DNA of 64,000 nt from Ctenosaura bakeri. Lineage: Eukaryota; Chordata; Lepidosauria; Squamata; Iguanidae. Both the position numbers and the translations under genes were made by a program. Of the stretch, positions 46,730 to 58,575 are shown piece by piece. The notes beneath the pieces are model-generated. The model saw only the letters and a program-made list of their open reading frames with translations. It did not search any database and had not been told where the DNA came from. The stretch's first letter is position 1. Each line of letters starts with the position of its first letter. The stretch lies in contig CAOLHI010000482.1 in the NCBI GenBank assembly GCA_948474755.1, positions 1-64,000 of the forward strand, given 5' to 3'.

Positions 46730-47700
46730 CCTCCTCCCCCGACTCTAAAATTAAAATAACATAATCCTGCCCCTCCATTCTAGGGGAGGGGAGGCTCGGG
46801 CGGGAGGGCGGCTCAGAGCAGGACGAGGAGGCAGAGTGTGGCCAGGAGCGGGTCCCCCGGCCCAACAAGTGACCACACGAGCCCGGGTGACGGGAGGGGG
46901 CCGAGGCGCAAAGGAGCGAGGCCAGCCCCGCGGGACGGACGGAGGGCCGCCCCTCCCGCCTGTGAGCCCCGGGGCGGGCGGGCGGCGGCGGCGGCGACAA
47001 CGGTACACGGGGCCTTTGTTCGGCTCGGCCGATGCCCGGAAGGAGAAACGGCGGCGGGGGGGCGGGGGTGTCAGCTTTCCTCTGAGGGAGAGCCAAGGAG
47101 GAGGCCCCAGAGCCGCCGCCGCCAGAGTCCATCCCTGGGGGCCGAGCGAGGAGGCGGAGGAGGAGGAGGAGAGGGAGCCCCTCCGCCCCAAAGAGCGCGT
47201 CCCGCATCGACGGACTGACGGCGGCGTCACGCGGCTCCTTAATTCACCCACTCACCTCCCTCACAGGAGCCGGCTCGCGCCGCCTCGAGCCCCCGCGAGC
47301 GGTTCAAGCCCAACTGCAGTCGCTCCAGCGTCTCTCCTCTCTCAGGCTCTGGCTCGTTCTCCCCGCCTCCTCCGCTCTCCGATTAGGCTGCGCCGCCCTT
47401 CTCTCTCCCCCCGCCTCGCTGCTCTGCCGCGAGAGAGCGCTCGCGCTTTCCGCGACGTCATCACGCACGAGGGGGCGGGGAAGAACGGGAGCCGGAGATG
47501 GGCGGAGCCAAAGCTCGAAGAGCAGAGTCGGGGAAGGAGGGAGGGAGGAGAGAGGAGGAATGGGCGTGGCTTTGGTCGGGAGGCGTTGCTGCCCGAGGGC
47601 CCCTGGGGCAGAGGGAAGAATGCCGGTGGGGGGCGCTCTGCGCGTTCCGTTCTCGCACGAGGACCAGGATGAGGCTACCATGGTGACAGTGGGAATAGGT
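46730..47700. promoter_or_regulatory. CpG island, RNF146 promoter
   Basis: About 1 kb of strongly GC- and CpG-rich sequence in an otherwise AT-rich region. The minus-strand donor GGAG|GTGAGT at 47256/47255 marks the probable end of a non-coding first RNF146 exon, placing its start roughly at 47300-47450. A CRE-like ATGACGTC (minus strand, 47461-47454) sits just upstream. TATA-like sequence is absent, as usual for housekeeping promoters. Confidence 0.75.
47256..47430 (-). other. RNF146: Probable RNF146 non-coding first exon
   Basis: The 3' boundary is inferred from the consensus donor on the minus strand. The 5' boundary is a guess from the CRE-like site at 47454-47461. No coding content is assigned. 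Confidence 0.35.
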
Positions 47701-47878
47701 AGTGGTCGTGGCCCAGGCCGTGCTTGCATGGAGGCGGAACCTCCACCGAGCTGCATAGAACTGGCAGGGCTCTTTGCCAATAATGAACCAGACGAGGCGG
47801 GATTCCCAGTTGTAGCTCTAAACAAGTTCAGAACTCGGTGGCATCGCCTCCCAGAGTTGTACGATCTTTGGGGTCGGA
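47680..47878 (+). CDS. Candidate divergent first coding exon, unknown protein
   Basis: The ATG at 47680 sits in ACCATGG, an optimal Kozak context, at the upstream edge of the RNF146 CpG island and pointing away from RNF146. It encodes a mixed-composition sequence including EPPPSCIELAGLFANNEPDE, GFPVVALNKFRTRWHRLPEL and YDLWGR, which reads more like protein than GC-driven noise. A possible donor, GGA|GTAAAT, lies at 47879. Without splicing the frame enters a palindromic MITE and stops at 47931. I do not recognise a family. It could be a genuine lineage-specific or poorly annotated gene, a promoter-upstream transcript, or chance. Confidence 0.3.
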
Positions 47879-47910
47879 GTAAATGTGTATATTATCAAAC
47901 GTTGAAGCTC

Positions 47911-48061
47911 TTCCGCACTAGCCTGTTATAGCGCGATGATTCCACTTTCAACCTCCTCTGGAATCCTGGGGTAGGCCCCTCCCGAAACTGCAAACCCCAG
48001 GATTCCAGAGGAGGTTGAAAGTGGAATCATCGCGCTATAACAGGCTAGTGCGGAAATGGCC
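47911..48061. mobile_element. Palindromic MITE with perfect 61-bp arms
   Basis: The left arm 47911-47971 (starting TTCCGCACTAGCCTGTTATA) is an exact inverse complement of the right arm 47995-48055, with a 23-nt spacer. The right end extends to GGAAATGGCC. Both arms share the variants GCGCGATGATTCC and CCTCCTCTGG, which differ from the other three copies in the window (31962, 53509, 58461). Confidence 0.9.
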
Positions 48062-48105
48062 AAATCGCTTACAACCACCTTTTTCAAGAATAGAAAAAGC
48101 ATAAG

Positions 48106-48335
48106 TACGTTTTGTATGTTGCTTCAAGTCACCTGTCGGCTTATGATGACCTCCTTAATTTTATAGGGTGTCCTTAGGCAAGGAAGGGAAGGATTGCCAC
48201 TTTCTTCCTTTGAAAGGTAGCCCCCAGCACGTAGTATTCCTTGGCGGCCTCCCATTCAAGTACTAACCAGAGCTGACCCTGCTTAGCTTCCAAGATCAGA
48301 GGAGATCTGGTGCCTATAGGGTATTTAGGCCAGAA
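48106..48335 (-). mobile_element. 5S-rRNA-derived SINE
   Basis: Plus-strand CTCCCATTCAAGTACTAACC, GACCCTGCTTAGCTTCCAAG and ATCAGAGGAGATCTGGTGCC are the reversed 5S head. The shared tail (CAAGTCACCTGTCGGCTTAT) lies at 48130. This is the least diverged 5S head of the three, and it lies next to the palindromic MITE. Confidence 0.86.
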
Positions 48336-48955
48336 CTACATTAAATCATGCCTATCATTTAATGAGGGCATCAGGAATACTGTACTGTCCCAGAATTGTG
48401 GACAAAGTGCAGCAAAACCAATTCAATTAGGAAAAGGGCCTAGTCCTGGAATATTCTGAGCAGGGTGTTTAGTAAGTTAGTGTTCATCCCTTCAGACCTG
48501 CATTTGTTTCCCTGCTTCTCCTTTTGATCCACAATGCTGCTGCCATAGTTAAGATGTGTAATTGTCCTTTGCTGGAACAGTATAGCTTTTTATTCAGTGC
48601 ACAGGCTGGTATTATCATACCCATATTGTGCCAAGAGGCAATTTAAATATTATCTCCCAGCTGTTCAACCCTTACTGCAGAGCTGCAAAGAACACTTGCC
48701 CATTCCTGCCTTAGTGGGGCAGAGAAGTTATACTGCTAAGGGAAATAATATTTTAATGCTAACTTAAGGGTAACAAACTTAAATGTGCTAACTCTATTCC
48801 TGCTCTTTGGCTTATTAACAACAGAAACATTGACTTCTATGTTTTCTTCATTAATAAATGCAAAGTAAAAAAAAAAAAGCTCCACATTAACTCTGCAAAG
48901 ATAATCTCATAAAAATCAATGTTTTAAATCTTATGTTGCAAAGCAAATATAATGA

Positions 48956-49197
48956 GGTGCCCTGGTGGCGCAGTGGTTAAATGCCAGTACTGCAAACCAC
49001 AAAGTTGTGAGTTCGATCCTGCCCCGCTCCAAGGTTGACTCAGCCTTCCATCCTTTCGCAGGTTGGTAAAATGAGTACCCAGCTCATTGGGAGTATGTAT
49101 AGAAATGTTTCAAAATACATGTTATTTGCAAGTTGTTCGCCGCCTGGATCCATATGGAGAGGCGGGATACAAATAAATAATAATAATAATAATGATC
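48956..49197 (+). mobile_element. tRNA-derived SINE, second family
   Basis: Starts GGTGCCCTGGTGGCGCAGTG (box A region TGGCGCAGTGG), with GTGAGTTCGATCC as box B. The body has CCTTCCATCC and GGTAAAATGAGTACCCAGCT, and the 3' end is GGCGGGATACAAATAAATAA with an AAT microsatellite. It differs from the TGGTGTAGTGG family elsewhere in the window and matches the general form of widespread squamate SINEs. Confidence 0.87.
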
Positions 49198-49294
49198 ATA
49201 TAGTACTCAGCATATCAGAAATGCAGCATACAGGCTATGTATGTGTAGTCCTCCCTCCACATTTGCAAGTTTGGCCTTTGTGAATTTGATTACT

Positions 49295-49620
49295 TGCAAG
49301 ACATGCATGTGCCCCCCCTCCTCCTCCCATTCCCTTGCATTTTGCCAGATGCAGAGAAGGAAGGAAAGTGCCCGGACAAAATGCAAGGGAATGAGTGGGG
49401 AGGCATGTACAGACCTTCCTTTTCCTCTCTGGAGCTCCCCCTCCCATTCCCTTGCCTCTAGCCCCGGCACTGAGAACTCATGCCAAGGCAAAAATCAAGG
49501 GAATGGCGGGACAGAGGCATACACATGCCTTCCTTCTCCCCTCTGGAGCTCCCCCTTCCCATTCCCTTGCCCCTAGCTCCAGGGCACAAAAGGCAAGGGA
49601 ATGAGAAGGGGGAGCCCCAG
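49295..49620. repeat. Degenerate tandem array with alternating inverted motif
   Basis: About three units of roughly 115 bp. Each carries CATTCCCTTGC followed by its inverse GCAAGGGAATG, with TTCCTTTTCCTCTCTGGAGC-type sequence between. The clearest pair of units is at 49411-49470 and 49529-49588. Origin unknown; the flank at 49250 resembles a DNA-transposon terminus. Confidence 0.6.
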
Positions 49621-50097
49621 AACAGAATGGGAGGGGGATCCTGGGGGAAGATCTTATTCACAGTTTTTCCACTTTCACAGGGGTTGTGCACCCTGAACCT
49701 TCACAAAATTGGAGGGGCCACAGTACAGGACATATTTGCACCGTGGGCTTCAGAATCTGGAGGGGCTCCAGCTCCCCCAATTTAGGCCAGGAGGTCTGAA
49801 TACTCCCTGAAATGATCAGACAAATTTGGACCACCGAGGCTCTCGTGTAGCTGAACCACTTCAAAAATTTTCAGAAGTACATTTTTTACATCATCAAGCA
49901 CAAAAAAAATTATAAAGATAAGTATTGTAGCATGAAATCTATCTTATGCTTGCTTATCTGGGAGTCAGCTACACTCAATACATGGGGAAAACATCTAAGA
50001 GGTATTGACCGTGACCCCAAGATCCTTTGCTCAGTTGCTGCTGGCTCGCTGCCAGATGGTGGATATTGGTAATTTTTTGTTATGAACATGCCCCTAT

Positions 50098-50500
50098 GTT
50101 GAGATCTGCTGAGGAAGCCCTTCTCTCTGTCCCACAGGTGAAGCTGGTGAGAACACAGGAGAGGGCCTTCTCGGTGGCTGCCCCCTGACTCCGGAACTCC
50201 CTTGCCGGAGAAGTCGGACTAACATCCTCCCTACTCTCTTTCTATAAACAGGTAAAGACTTTTCTGTTTCTATAGGCCTTTGAGGATTGATTGTTTAGCT
50301 GAAACAGGCCTTGTACAGCGTGCTGGGTTTTCTAGTTCTTATTGTTGTTGTGGGTTTTTAATAGTTTATATTGTAACTGACTTTTTAAAATAGTTTAATC
50401 ACTTTACTTTTTAACCTGTTGTAAGCTGCCTTGAGTCCCAGCTACCTTGAGTCCCTAATCATCATCATCATCACTGTCATCGTCATCATCATCATCAATC
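50098..50500 (+). mobile_element. LINE 3' end (L2/CR1-like) with ATC microsatellite
   Basis: Encodes, with a break, TQERAFSV and LRNSLAGEVG, typical of the last residues of L2/CR1-type LINE ORF2. A 3' UTR with TTGTAAGCTGCCTTGAGTCC follows, then an ATC-repeat run at 50455-50500. Confidence 0.72.
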
Positions 50501-50514
50501 ATCAATATAGTGTG

Positions 50515-50720
50515 CAATGGAGGATTTTTTTTTGTTTCCCAGATGCATCACTTTACATTTGTTTACACTTTTTGTTTACCATTTTAAAGCCCATTTCTCC
50601 CAGTTTAGGGAGAACCTTTTGGAACTCTCCACAATCTTTAATGTTACAACCCTAAACAATATGTTGTCATTGCCAATATGACAATTTTACCATATGCCCT
50701 TAACTCCAGGTTTTGTATCA
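50515..50720 (-). mobile_element. CR1-like fragment
   Basis: Plus-strand TTTCCCAGATGCATCACTTT and AACAATATGTTGTCATTGCC fit the inner part of the reversed CR1 3' region seen at 19905 and 31715. Confidence 0.55.
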
Positions 50721-53005
50721 GGATATTTTCTATAGTTCAAAATTGGTTGATATACAAGTTTTACATTTTTGTTACAGAGCATTATGAGTGTGATCTTGTT
50801 GTCTTTCAGCATGTCTCCTCCAAAGTTTATGCTTTTAAAATAGTGTAGTTACAGGATGGTTTTTTTCATTGTTTTGTAAAAATGTACCTGCAAGTAGATC
50901 AGATTAATGATGACTTCTCTTCCCTCATCCACCTTAAAAACAGTTCTAGGGCTCCTTGTTAGCACTAATAAAAATCATTATTATGCTATCAACATACAGA
51001 TTTGGTGGAGTTCTATATGTCAATGGGACAACACTAGGGCAAAAGATTCCATTTCTCAGACTAGTACTCCAGCCACCAGTACTCCAAGCAATTGGACAGA
51101 TAATACTGATTTCCCAAAGAAAATTGATTCTATTTTCCACTCCCAGAGAACACCATCTGAGCCAACATTCCTTGCAAGCATTGACATACAGTATATCCCC
51201 ATGATGATATCACTGCTGTTTCCTTACCCTTTATTTTTTTACCCAAATGCTCTCAATTGTTTTCTATGCTTTAATTCATGGTTTTCTCATAGGTATACAA
51301 TCCTTAACATATAAGTCCTTTAGTAATTTTTTTTTTTGGAATGGGTTATACCCCTCCTCTGCTATATTCCAGTAGTGAGACTCATCTCACCAGATTTCAA
51401 TGATGTCTGCTAAATCCTATTAACCTTTGTTGTGTTAAGAAGTCAAGTTCATCTTGTTTATTTTCCATGGTCAGTGCATTGTTGTAGAGACAAATAAGTC
51501 CCTGGGTCATTATCTCCAGCTGCTTCTTTGTTCTTTTTTTCACTGGCCATTTGTGGATTCTTGTACTATCCCTCCAATTCTATGGTATCATTGAGGTTGT
51601 TGTTATCCTCTTCCCTAGAGACATCCCTTGTTTGTTCTTCCAGGAGAGTCTTCTCTTAACAGAAAGGGAGTGTCCCAGTGGGAGGAGTTAATTGTTTCAT
51701 CTGTAGTCATACAAAAATGTTCTACTTAGCACTTGACCAGTCAGAATCTTGTCCCTCCCCCCCCCAAAAAAAAACAACACACAAACGCAGCAGGGTCATA
51801 GCATTAAATGTCACCAAATGGGACTATCTCTTTGGACTACTAATATTATTGATATCCTTGGTGTTCTCATACTTATTATTCTTTTCTTCTCTCTGGATGC
51901 ATTTCCTACTTATTGCCAATTATAGTTTTGCAGCTTTCTTAAAGCTGCTACATACAACAACCACTCATTTATAATTCTCTCCCAGAGCATCTTTTGCAAT
52001 TCAGATAGCAAGTACTGTCAGGTATTCATGTCATATATGTGTTTATTCAGCTTGGTATGTATCATTCTGGAATCTGCAGCTGAATTATTAACACAGAAGC
52101 CTTACTGGAAAATAAACATATAACAGTGTTCCTTAAGCAGGGCACCCTAGTTATGGTGTCATTTCAGATGTCTACATTAGACCTCTACTTGTCAGACATC
52201 CATCTAATTTATACCATCACTAATTTATACTGTGGAATGCCAATTGGTATTGATTTTTTCTTCTTCATGAGGTTGGTAGTACTGCCCATCATTTGTAGCT
52301 ACAGTAGGACTCATTTATGGACTCAGTCCTCTACTACTTTTTAAAATGGGTGCTTCTCATTTCTCACAGTGAGAAATTTTCTTTTTCTAAATGTGTGTAA
52401 GAATGTGAGTGAAGTCTGAAAAAATGACAATTGTATAACAGACTGATCTGAACCCTAGTCAAGTGTTACACACCTTTTTTCCACATTCTCGTGGAGGAAG
52501 CAGCTGCCCCCCGTGTGGTCTCTTTCTTTATGTGGCAAGTGACATCTCTGAAGGGGAGGCATTTATATTTGCATTGAAGCTCTCTATTCGAGTATTAGCT
52601 CAGCAAAGTCAGGGGTTTTACTCATTGAGAGGGTCTTACAACCCCTTCTCTTCAGACACATCATTTTCCATGTGAGGAAAGTGGCAGTGGAGCAGGGGCT
52701 TGTTAGGCACTACCCTGCATGTGTGTTGAAGAAAATGGGGGCATGCTTGAATATAGCTCCCAGTATTTGTGTAAAGAAATATAGAGGCGTTGTGGTAGAA
52801 TACACAGAAAATAACCAGGAATGAAAGGGATCTGGGAGCTCTTGGAAGATGAACAAGATCGAGGAGGTTCTTTTCAGATACAGACATTGTTCCATTAACG
52901 TAGCATGTTATTGTGTGAAAGACTTCCCATGTTCACTCAAGCTCCAAAATTGCAGGAGATTGGAGCTGTTAAGCACCATTCCCTTAATAGATGTGCTGTT
53001 TGAGC

Positions 53006-53135
53006 AATAAGGTATGGGGGTCCCAGTCCCAACATTTGGTACTTTTGTTTCCAGCAACTCTCACCAATAGCCATGGTTGGGTAGGGCTTCTGGAAGTTCA
53101 ACAACACCTGGTGACCCAATGATTGGGAACCATGG
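53006..53135. mobile_element. Degraded DNA-transposon-like repeat
   Basis: Contains TAGGGCTTCTGGAAGTTCAA and CAATGATTGGGAACCATGGT, a reversed relative of the CTCTGGTTCTCCAGATGCCT-type repeat at about 45200-45300. Boundaries are not defined. Confidence 0.4.
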
Positions 53136-53508
53136 TTATATGGTATTCTATGCTGTGGTTAGTCTAGAAACTGGATGGCTGTTGGGCAGTGCAGTGGACC
53201 AAAGTCACAGATTTCTTTGTTCACTGGAACAAATGCAGGACATATATTCAGTTGAAGATCTTATGCAACTGAGGCTATAATTCCACATTATAAGTACCCA
53301 AGTGGCCCTGAGGGCATAAAAGTTTCAGCACAAGTGCAAGGATCCAATGGCTCTATGATACCATGCAACCTGGAAGTCATACAGAGATATCTGCATGATG
53401 CTTTTCAGCTTAAAATGCCAACCCTATATCATCTTAAGTGTCCTTTTATGGTTCAGGGATGCCATTGGAGGATACCATTTAAACTTCCTTTACTATGAAG
53501 GAAACGGA

Positions 53509-53710
53509 GGCCATTTTCACATTACACTGTTATAGTGCTATTATTCCACTTTCAATGTCCTATGGGATCTTGGGGTTTGTAGTTTAAGGAGGGGCATTGA
53601 GAATTTCCTGGCAGAGAGCTCTTTGGCCTCAGTCAACTACAAATTCCAGAATTCCACAGGATGTTGAAAGTAGAATAATAGCACTATAACAGTGTAGGGC
53701 GGAAATGGCC
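53509..53710. mobile_element. Palindromic MITE, long variant
   Basis: Starts GGCCATTTTCACATTACACT and ends GGCGGAAATGGCC. Inner arms are TGTTATAGTGCTATTATTCC and its inverse GAATAATAGCACTATAACAG. About 200 bp with a larger central region than the other copies. Confidence 0.85.
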
Positions 53711-56036
53711 TTCCATAGTTATCAAATTCCATAGCCCTTTTTAAATATCAACTCAATTCTTCATAACCATTCCATTTGATCTCACCTGTAACAACAAAGG
53801 AATTAACAAAAGAAAGCCATACAAAAGAAACCATATTCTTCTGTTCATCCAAACAACAGAGACCATTGCTTTCCTTATTTCTTCATATCCTTCCTAAGTT
53901 TCAACTAGCTCTATGTTAAGTATATTCCTATATTGGATCAGAGCAGGGGTTATTTAAGCCAGCCCTCTGCCTTTGGAAATTTCAAGGCAGGTACCCTTGG
54001 AAGCTCTGAAGTAGATCATTGTACTGTTGCTTGTCCCAACAATGTGATAATAAGTTGCATAGCTCCTGAATTAGGAGGTGTTTCATAGGCTCAAGTAAGA
54101 ACAGCAAGCTCTAACCTTGGCCCTTCCATTCTTTTCCCTGAAAACAGGAGGAAATTGGAAATGTTACAGTGCATCAATAAATTATTCAAACTTTTACAAG
54201 TACTTTCATTCTACAATGTTGCGCTTTTAAACCAAAAGACCTGGTCTATTGCCTAAGAGGAAAAGGTTTACAGACTTTAAAGGTTCTTTGCTTTCTAGCC
54301 ACTAGGACTTTCTTTAAAGTTTCTTATCATGTTGTTCTGCCAGCTCAGCTATTCCTGAAATACATCTTCAGTTTTGTCTACAAGGAATGCTGTCAGCTCC
54401 TAACCTAGCTGAAGGGATTGAAACCCAAGATGTTCTGTCCAGTACTAGTTTAGTTTAGCCTTCTGCACAGTATGTACCTAAAGCTTCTAACTGCAAGCTT
54501 GTACATAGGCCTGATTATTTATTCCTTAAGGCTTCATGAAGAACTTGGAAAAATTACTTTTTCAAACTAAAGGGACAATTTTAGCTGGTGGATTCTAGGA
54601 GCTGTACTCAAAAAAGTAACTTTTCCATGCTTTGGCTTCCACCAAGGTTTAGCCTCTGCTGTCTTACCTGTATTGCCTTGTTTCAGATCCACCCCACTCC
54701 ATCTCTCTCTCACTTCCCCCCCTTCCCTCCCTCCTCATTTACATTTAACAAAATTAAATTGTTTACATTTAAGAAAACCAGTATCTTATTAACCCTCATC
54801 CTACTAGATGGGACATTTTAGCATCCTAAAGTCACATTTTGTTGAATAATTCACAGAACAACTAGAACAATATTGTAGATATTTGATGGTATTGCTATCT
54901 CAAGAGTTTTAAATAACATCTCTGAATTTCAACTGCCTACCATGCACAGCTTTTTTCAGAGATGGAAAGCATTGTCCCAACAAATACATAGTACTTTGCT
55001 ATTGGGGTAATATTTTGTTTTACACTATATAATTATATTGGGAAATGCCATGAGGGGCGGAAAATTATGCAGAAAAGTGATAGCGCTGGAATGGGAAACC
55101 ACCTTTTTGCTTGTTCAAAAGGGGAAAGGCAGCAAGTGCGCATTCACTTAAACCTGCCCAGAAAGGACCAAACAAAGATATTGAGGTAAGGAGAGGCAAG
55201 GATGGAAGTACTAATGCTCCATTGGCAGTATACCATAGAGAAGGCATGAGAGAAAATCCTTACTGTTTAATATAAGACTAAATAGTCATGATGTATGTTC
55301 AGGACATTGAATGAGAGGAACCGTACTAAAGTCAAGGGGCATGCTGTACTTCAGCCATAATTAAATTTAGCTTATTTATTAAAGTAAACTGAAGACATAC
55401 ATTGGGTTATGTTATTGGAAGAAGTATACATGGACAACATGAAGCTTTGAAGGAACTGTGGCCTCTAGTCTCAGGGTGCTGTTACTTCAGAGCACTTGAT
55501 GAGCTTTTGTGCTTTGACAAAATACTTAAAGTTCAACAACAGGGATACAAGTCCTATGCATACATTCATTGGTAGCTGGCTATGTTTTCAAATATGTGGA
55601 CTGTCTTTGCTGAGTTCCTTCACATATGGAATATACCAGACATGGACCTAACCACTTATGAACACTTGAGCTCAGAAGGAAATGCTCATTTCATTAATAT
55701 ATGCCAAGTAAACCAGGAAAATGTGACATAAAAGTGTAGTGGTGATGCAATGCTAAGATAAATCTCTGAAGCGAGGTATTTACCTGGCAAGGTAGTTCCA
55801 TATGCTTTTGGAACCCCACTTTGTTTATAGTCATATCTAGATGAACCAGGTTCCACACACAATATGGTAGAAGACTGTTCTTTCACCTGCTTGGACTTAA
55901 CAGAAGACCTGTTATCTAACGACCTAACATACACTAGCACCATTTGACAAATAAACCATATCCTGTACAGCCTACCATTTGTATAGTAGGGCAATGGACA
56001 AGAACACTGCCAGGCAGTGCACAATGTCTCAGAAGA

Positions 56037-56095
56037 ACAGATTGCTTACCTGTAACTATAGTTCTTTGAGTGGCCATCTGTGCAAAGATGAGTGC
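56037..56095 (-). mobile_element. DIRS terminal fragment
   Basis: Plus-strand GAACAGATTGCTTACCTGTA, then ACTATAGTTCTTTGAGTGGC, matches the DIRS right end read in reverse (compare 19568-19610). Similarity stops after the CATCTGTGC motif. A GC-rich segment follows (56150-56550) that contains short inverted repeats such as GAATGGGAGCG and CACTCCCATTC and has no recognised family. Confidence 0.75.
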
Positions 56096-57213
56096 AAGCT
56101 TCAGGTAACATGCTCTGGCTGTTTGCAGAGGAGCTGACACAAATACCCTTTTTGCGCGCAGTTTCTGTAGCACGAGGGCCCCTTGAGCATCGTGTGAATG
56201 GGAGCGTCGGTCCATACAACGCACTCCCATTCATGCAACGCTCACAAGCCTAAAGCGGGATGCGCGCACATTTTCTTATTTTCAGCTCTAAGCCAAAAAT
56301 ACTGCGCAGTCACGCAATGCTTCCAGGGCCCTCGTGCACTTACCTGCGTGTGGTGCATCAAACGAGCTGGGCCGGTCGCGCTTCCTCCCCCAGCACAGCC
56401 TACAGCTCCCAGACTGCGCTGCGGAAGGAAGGGGCAGGGTGTTCGCGCAACTGGCAAACAGCTGCGGGAGGCAGAAGGGCTGCTGTGAGCAGCTCACGCA
56501 AACGGCTGCTCGCACGAGCGCCGCCCCTCACTGCTGTGACGAAGGTAAGGTGCGAAAAGGCTCATGGAATGGGACTTCACTGGGGGGGGGAACAAACCCC
56601 TCTGCAGAGACTTATTTGTTACAGGGGCAGAACAATCTCTCATAATATCACTGGGTCTTTCAGCAAATAAATAAAACAGCTCCCCACACACACATTTGCC
56701 TAATTGGGGCAGAAAGGTTCACAACAAGATGGTTTTGTTTCATTTTCAAATGGAAATAACAGTGGTAGTATTTTTAGAACACAGCAATGACACTGTTTAC
56801 TTTTCTTTTCTCCAGAGAAGAAGATCTGTCAGCCACTCAAAACTAATGTTCCATCTCATGTGAACACGTGCTTTCCAGCATCAGCCATTCTGGCATCTGG
56901 GCTATGTGGTATATCCTTCATTCTACACCCACAAATACTTCCATGGACATGGAGCATCTTTATCTCCTAAAGATAACATTGTGCTTCCCATGGGATTAGA
57001 AAATACGCTAGAAGTCAATCAATGCAAGTTTTTTTTTTTTATCTTTTGAAATCCATGTAGGTGTACATTAAGATATCAAAAATATGGCCAAGATCCTATA
57101 AACGTTTAATGTAGTGTAAATATACATCAGTGTAGTTATATTGAATCTCATGGTTGTGCAGCTAGTGTGTTGAATTGTGTAATGGTCATTTAGTTCCTCA
57201 CCCACCAAATTGA

Positions 57214-57234
57214 ACGTGTGTGTGTGTGTGTGTG
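57214..57234. repeat. (GT)n microsatellite
   Basis: About ten GT units in intergenic DNA. Confidence 0.8.
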
Positions 57235-58460
57235 CATACTGGCAAGAATGATTGACTGCACTAAGGACTGTATTTCCATAACCACAAAGAAAATGACCAA
57301 CCCTTTGAATGATGAATTTTACACTAGTATAGTACCCTAACAAGATTCTGTCCTTTATATCTGTATTTTTCAAAGAAAGTGATAGCTTTTAGTGTTTCCT
57401 GAAAGAAAAGGTAAGGGGAAGAAAGAACTTGAAGAGAACCTTTCAATTATAAAAAAAAACCCTGACGTCTTGACTAGAAATAATAATGGAGTTTCATTCT
57501 CTCGAGTGCTAGCTAACACTTTGCACCTCTGGTGCCATGAAAGCCCTGCAGTGGGTAAAAGGGGGTAATCAGAGCAGGGAGCACCTGAGCTCCAATTCCT
57601 CTTTCTCTTCCTCTTCTCCATCTGCCCCCCAGCACCAATTGACAAGTATTTTGAAAGAATCAAAGGTTATTTATCCACTTGCTGAAAATTCCAGTGGCTC
57701 TTGTTTGTAACAGTTAGCAGGGTAGAATGTAACCATGACTATGATGTTTCACTGCTGAGAAGGGTTATAATTAAAAATGAGAAACATCTGTGGCTGCTCC
57801 TGAGATTGTTTTCAGGGAGGACTTGAGTCTTCTGTCTTTTTCTTACACTGACTTCACTGGGACTAATTAAGGTGCATCCATGCATGTGCAATGTATTTCA
57901 CAATAGGACACCAGACCTTAATTAGGTCTCCCCACCCAACCTCCAGTGCATCTACAGTGGCAAATTAATATTGTATTAGTAATTCATATTTGCATTGACC
58001 AGAATGGACTGCTGTCAATTACCCAGTTCAGTAGTGGCGTGCCACAATTTTAAATTTCTGTCACGAACCTATTTGTATTCTACGCTAGTGTCAAGTTGAA
58101 GCATGAGGATTATGGTACTAATGTGCATAATGTCACAGTGGAATCGTTACCTTCCTTATACAGGCATACAAACTCAGAAGCCACATGCCAGGCAGGGAAC
58201 GGGGAGATCAGGAGAGAAATGATCACAGGATTCTTCCTCTGCAAACCAACTATGTTTTGGAGTCCTATTTCTTTACATCACATCCTCATCTGGCTTTTGC
58301 TTTTTTGGTAGCTGAGATGAATTAGCTGCCAAATTCAACTTATTTGGAGTGGAGGCATTGCTACCCCCAAACAAAAATTCTTCTCCTTTGCAATGAAATT
58401 TTCCTTCAGTCCCCAAATTTCTAGCATTGCAGTAACTTCAGCTGAGGTTTTAGATATACA

Positions 58461-58560
58461 GGCCATTTCCGCACTAGCCTGTTATAGCGCTATGGTTCCA
58501 CTTTCAACATCCTATGGAATCCTGGAGTTTGCAGTTTAGGGAGGGGCCAGCCGGCAGTTA
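58461..58560. mobile_element. Half of a palindromic MITE
   Basis: Left end GGCCATTTCCGCACTAGCCT with TGTTATAGCGCTATGGTTCC and ATCCTATGGAATCCTGGAG. The right arm is missing. A SINE lies immediately downstream. Confidence 0.82.
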
Positions 58561-58575
58561 GGCATCCAAAGAAAG

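Larger units (their letters stand above)
37374..47255 (-). other. RNF146 5' UTR intron
   Basis: Bounded by a probable donor in the CpG island (GGAG|GTGAGT at 47255-47254 on the minus strand) and a CTCTCTAG acceptor just upstream of the start codon. Contents are a tRNA-derived SINE (40952-41145), a short CR1 end (45810-45870), a poly-G run near 40588 and AT-rich runs near 43580. Additional 5' UTR exons are possible but not identifiable by eye. Confidence 0.55.

Noticed and set aside
46659..47825. Several long frames on both strands in the CpG island
   Set aside because: Length follows from GC richness and a lack of AT-rich stops. Compositions are Pro/Arg/Gly/Ser noise. Only the 47680 frame was kept as a low-confidence candidate.
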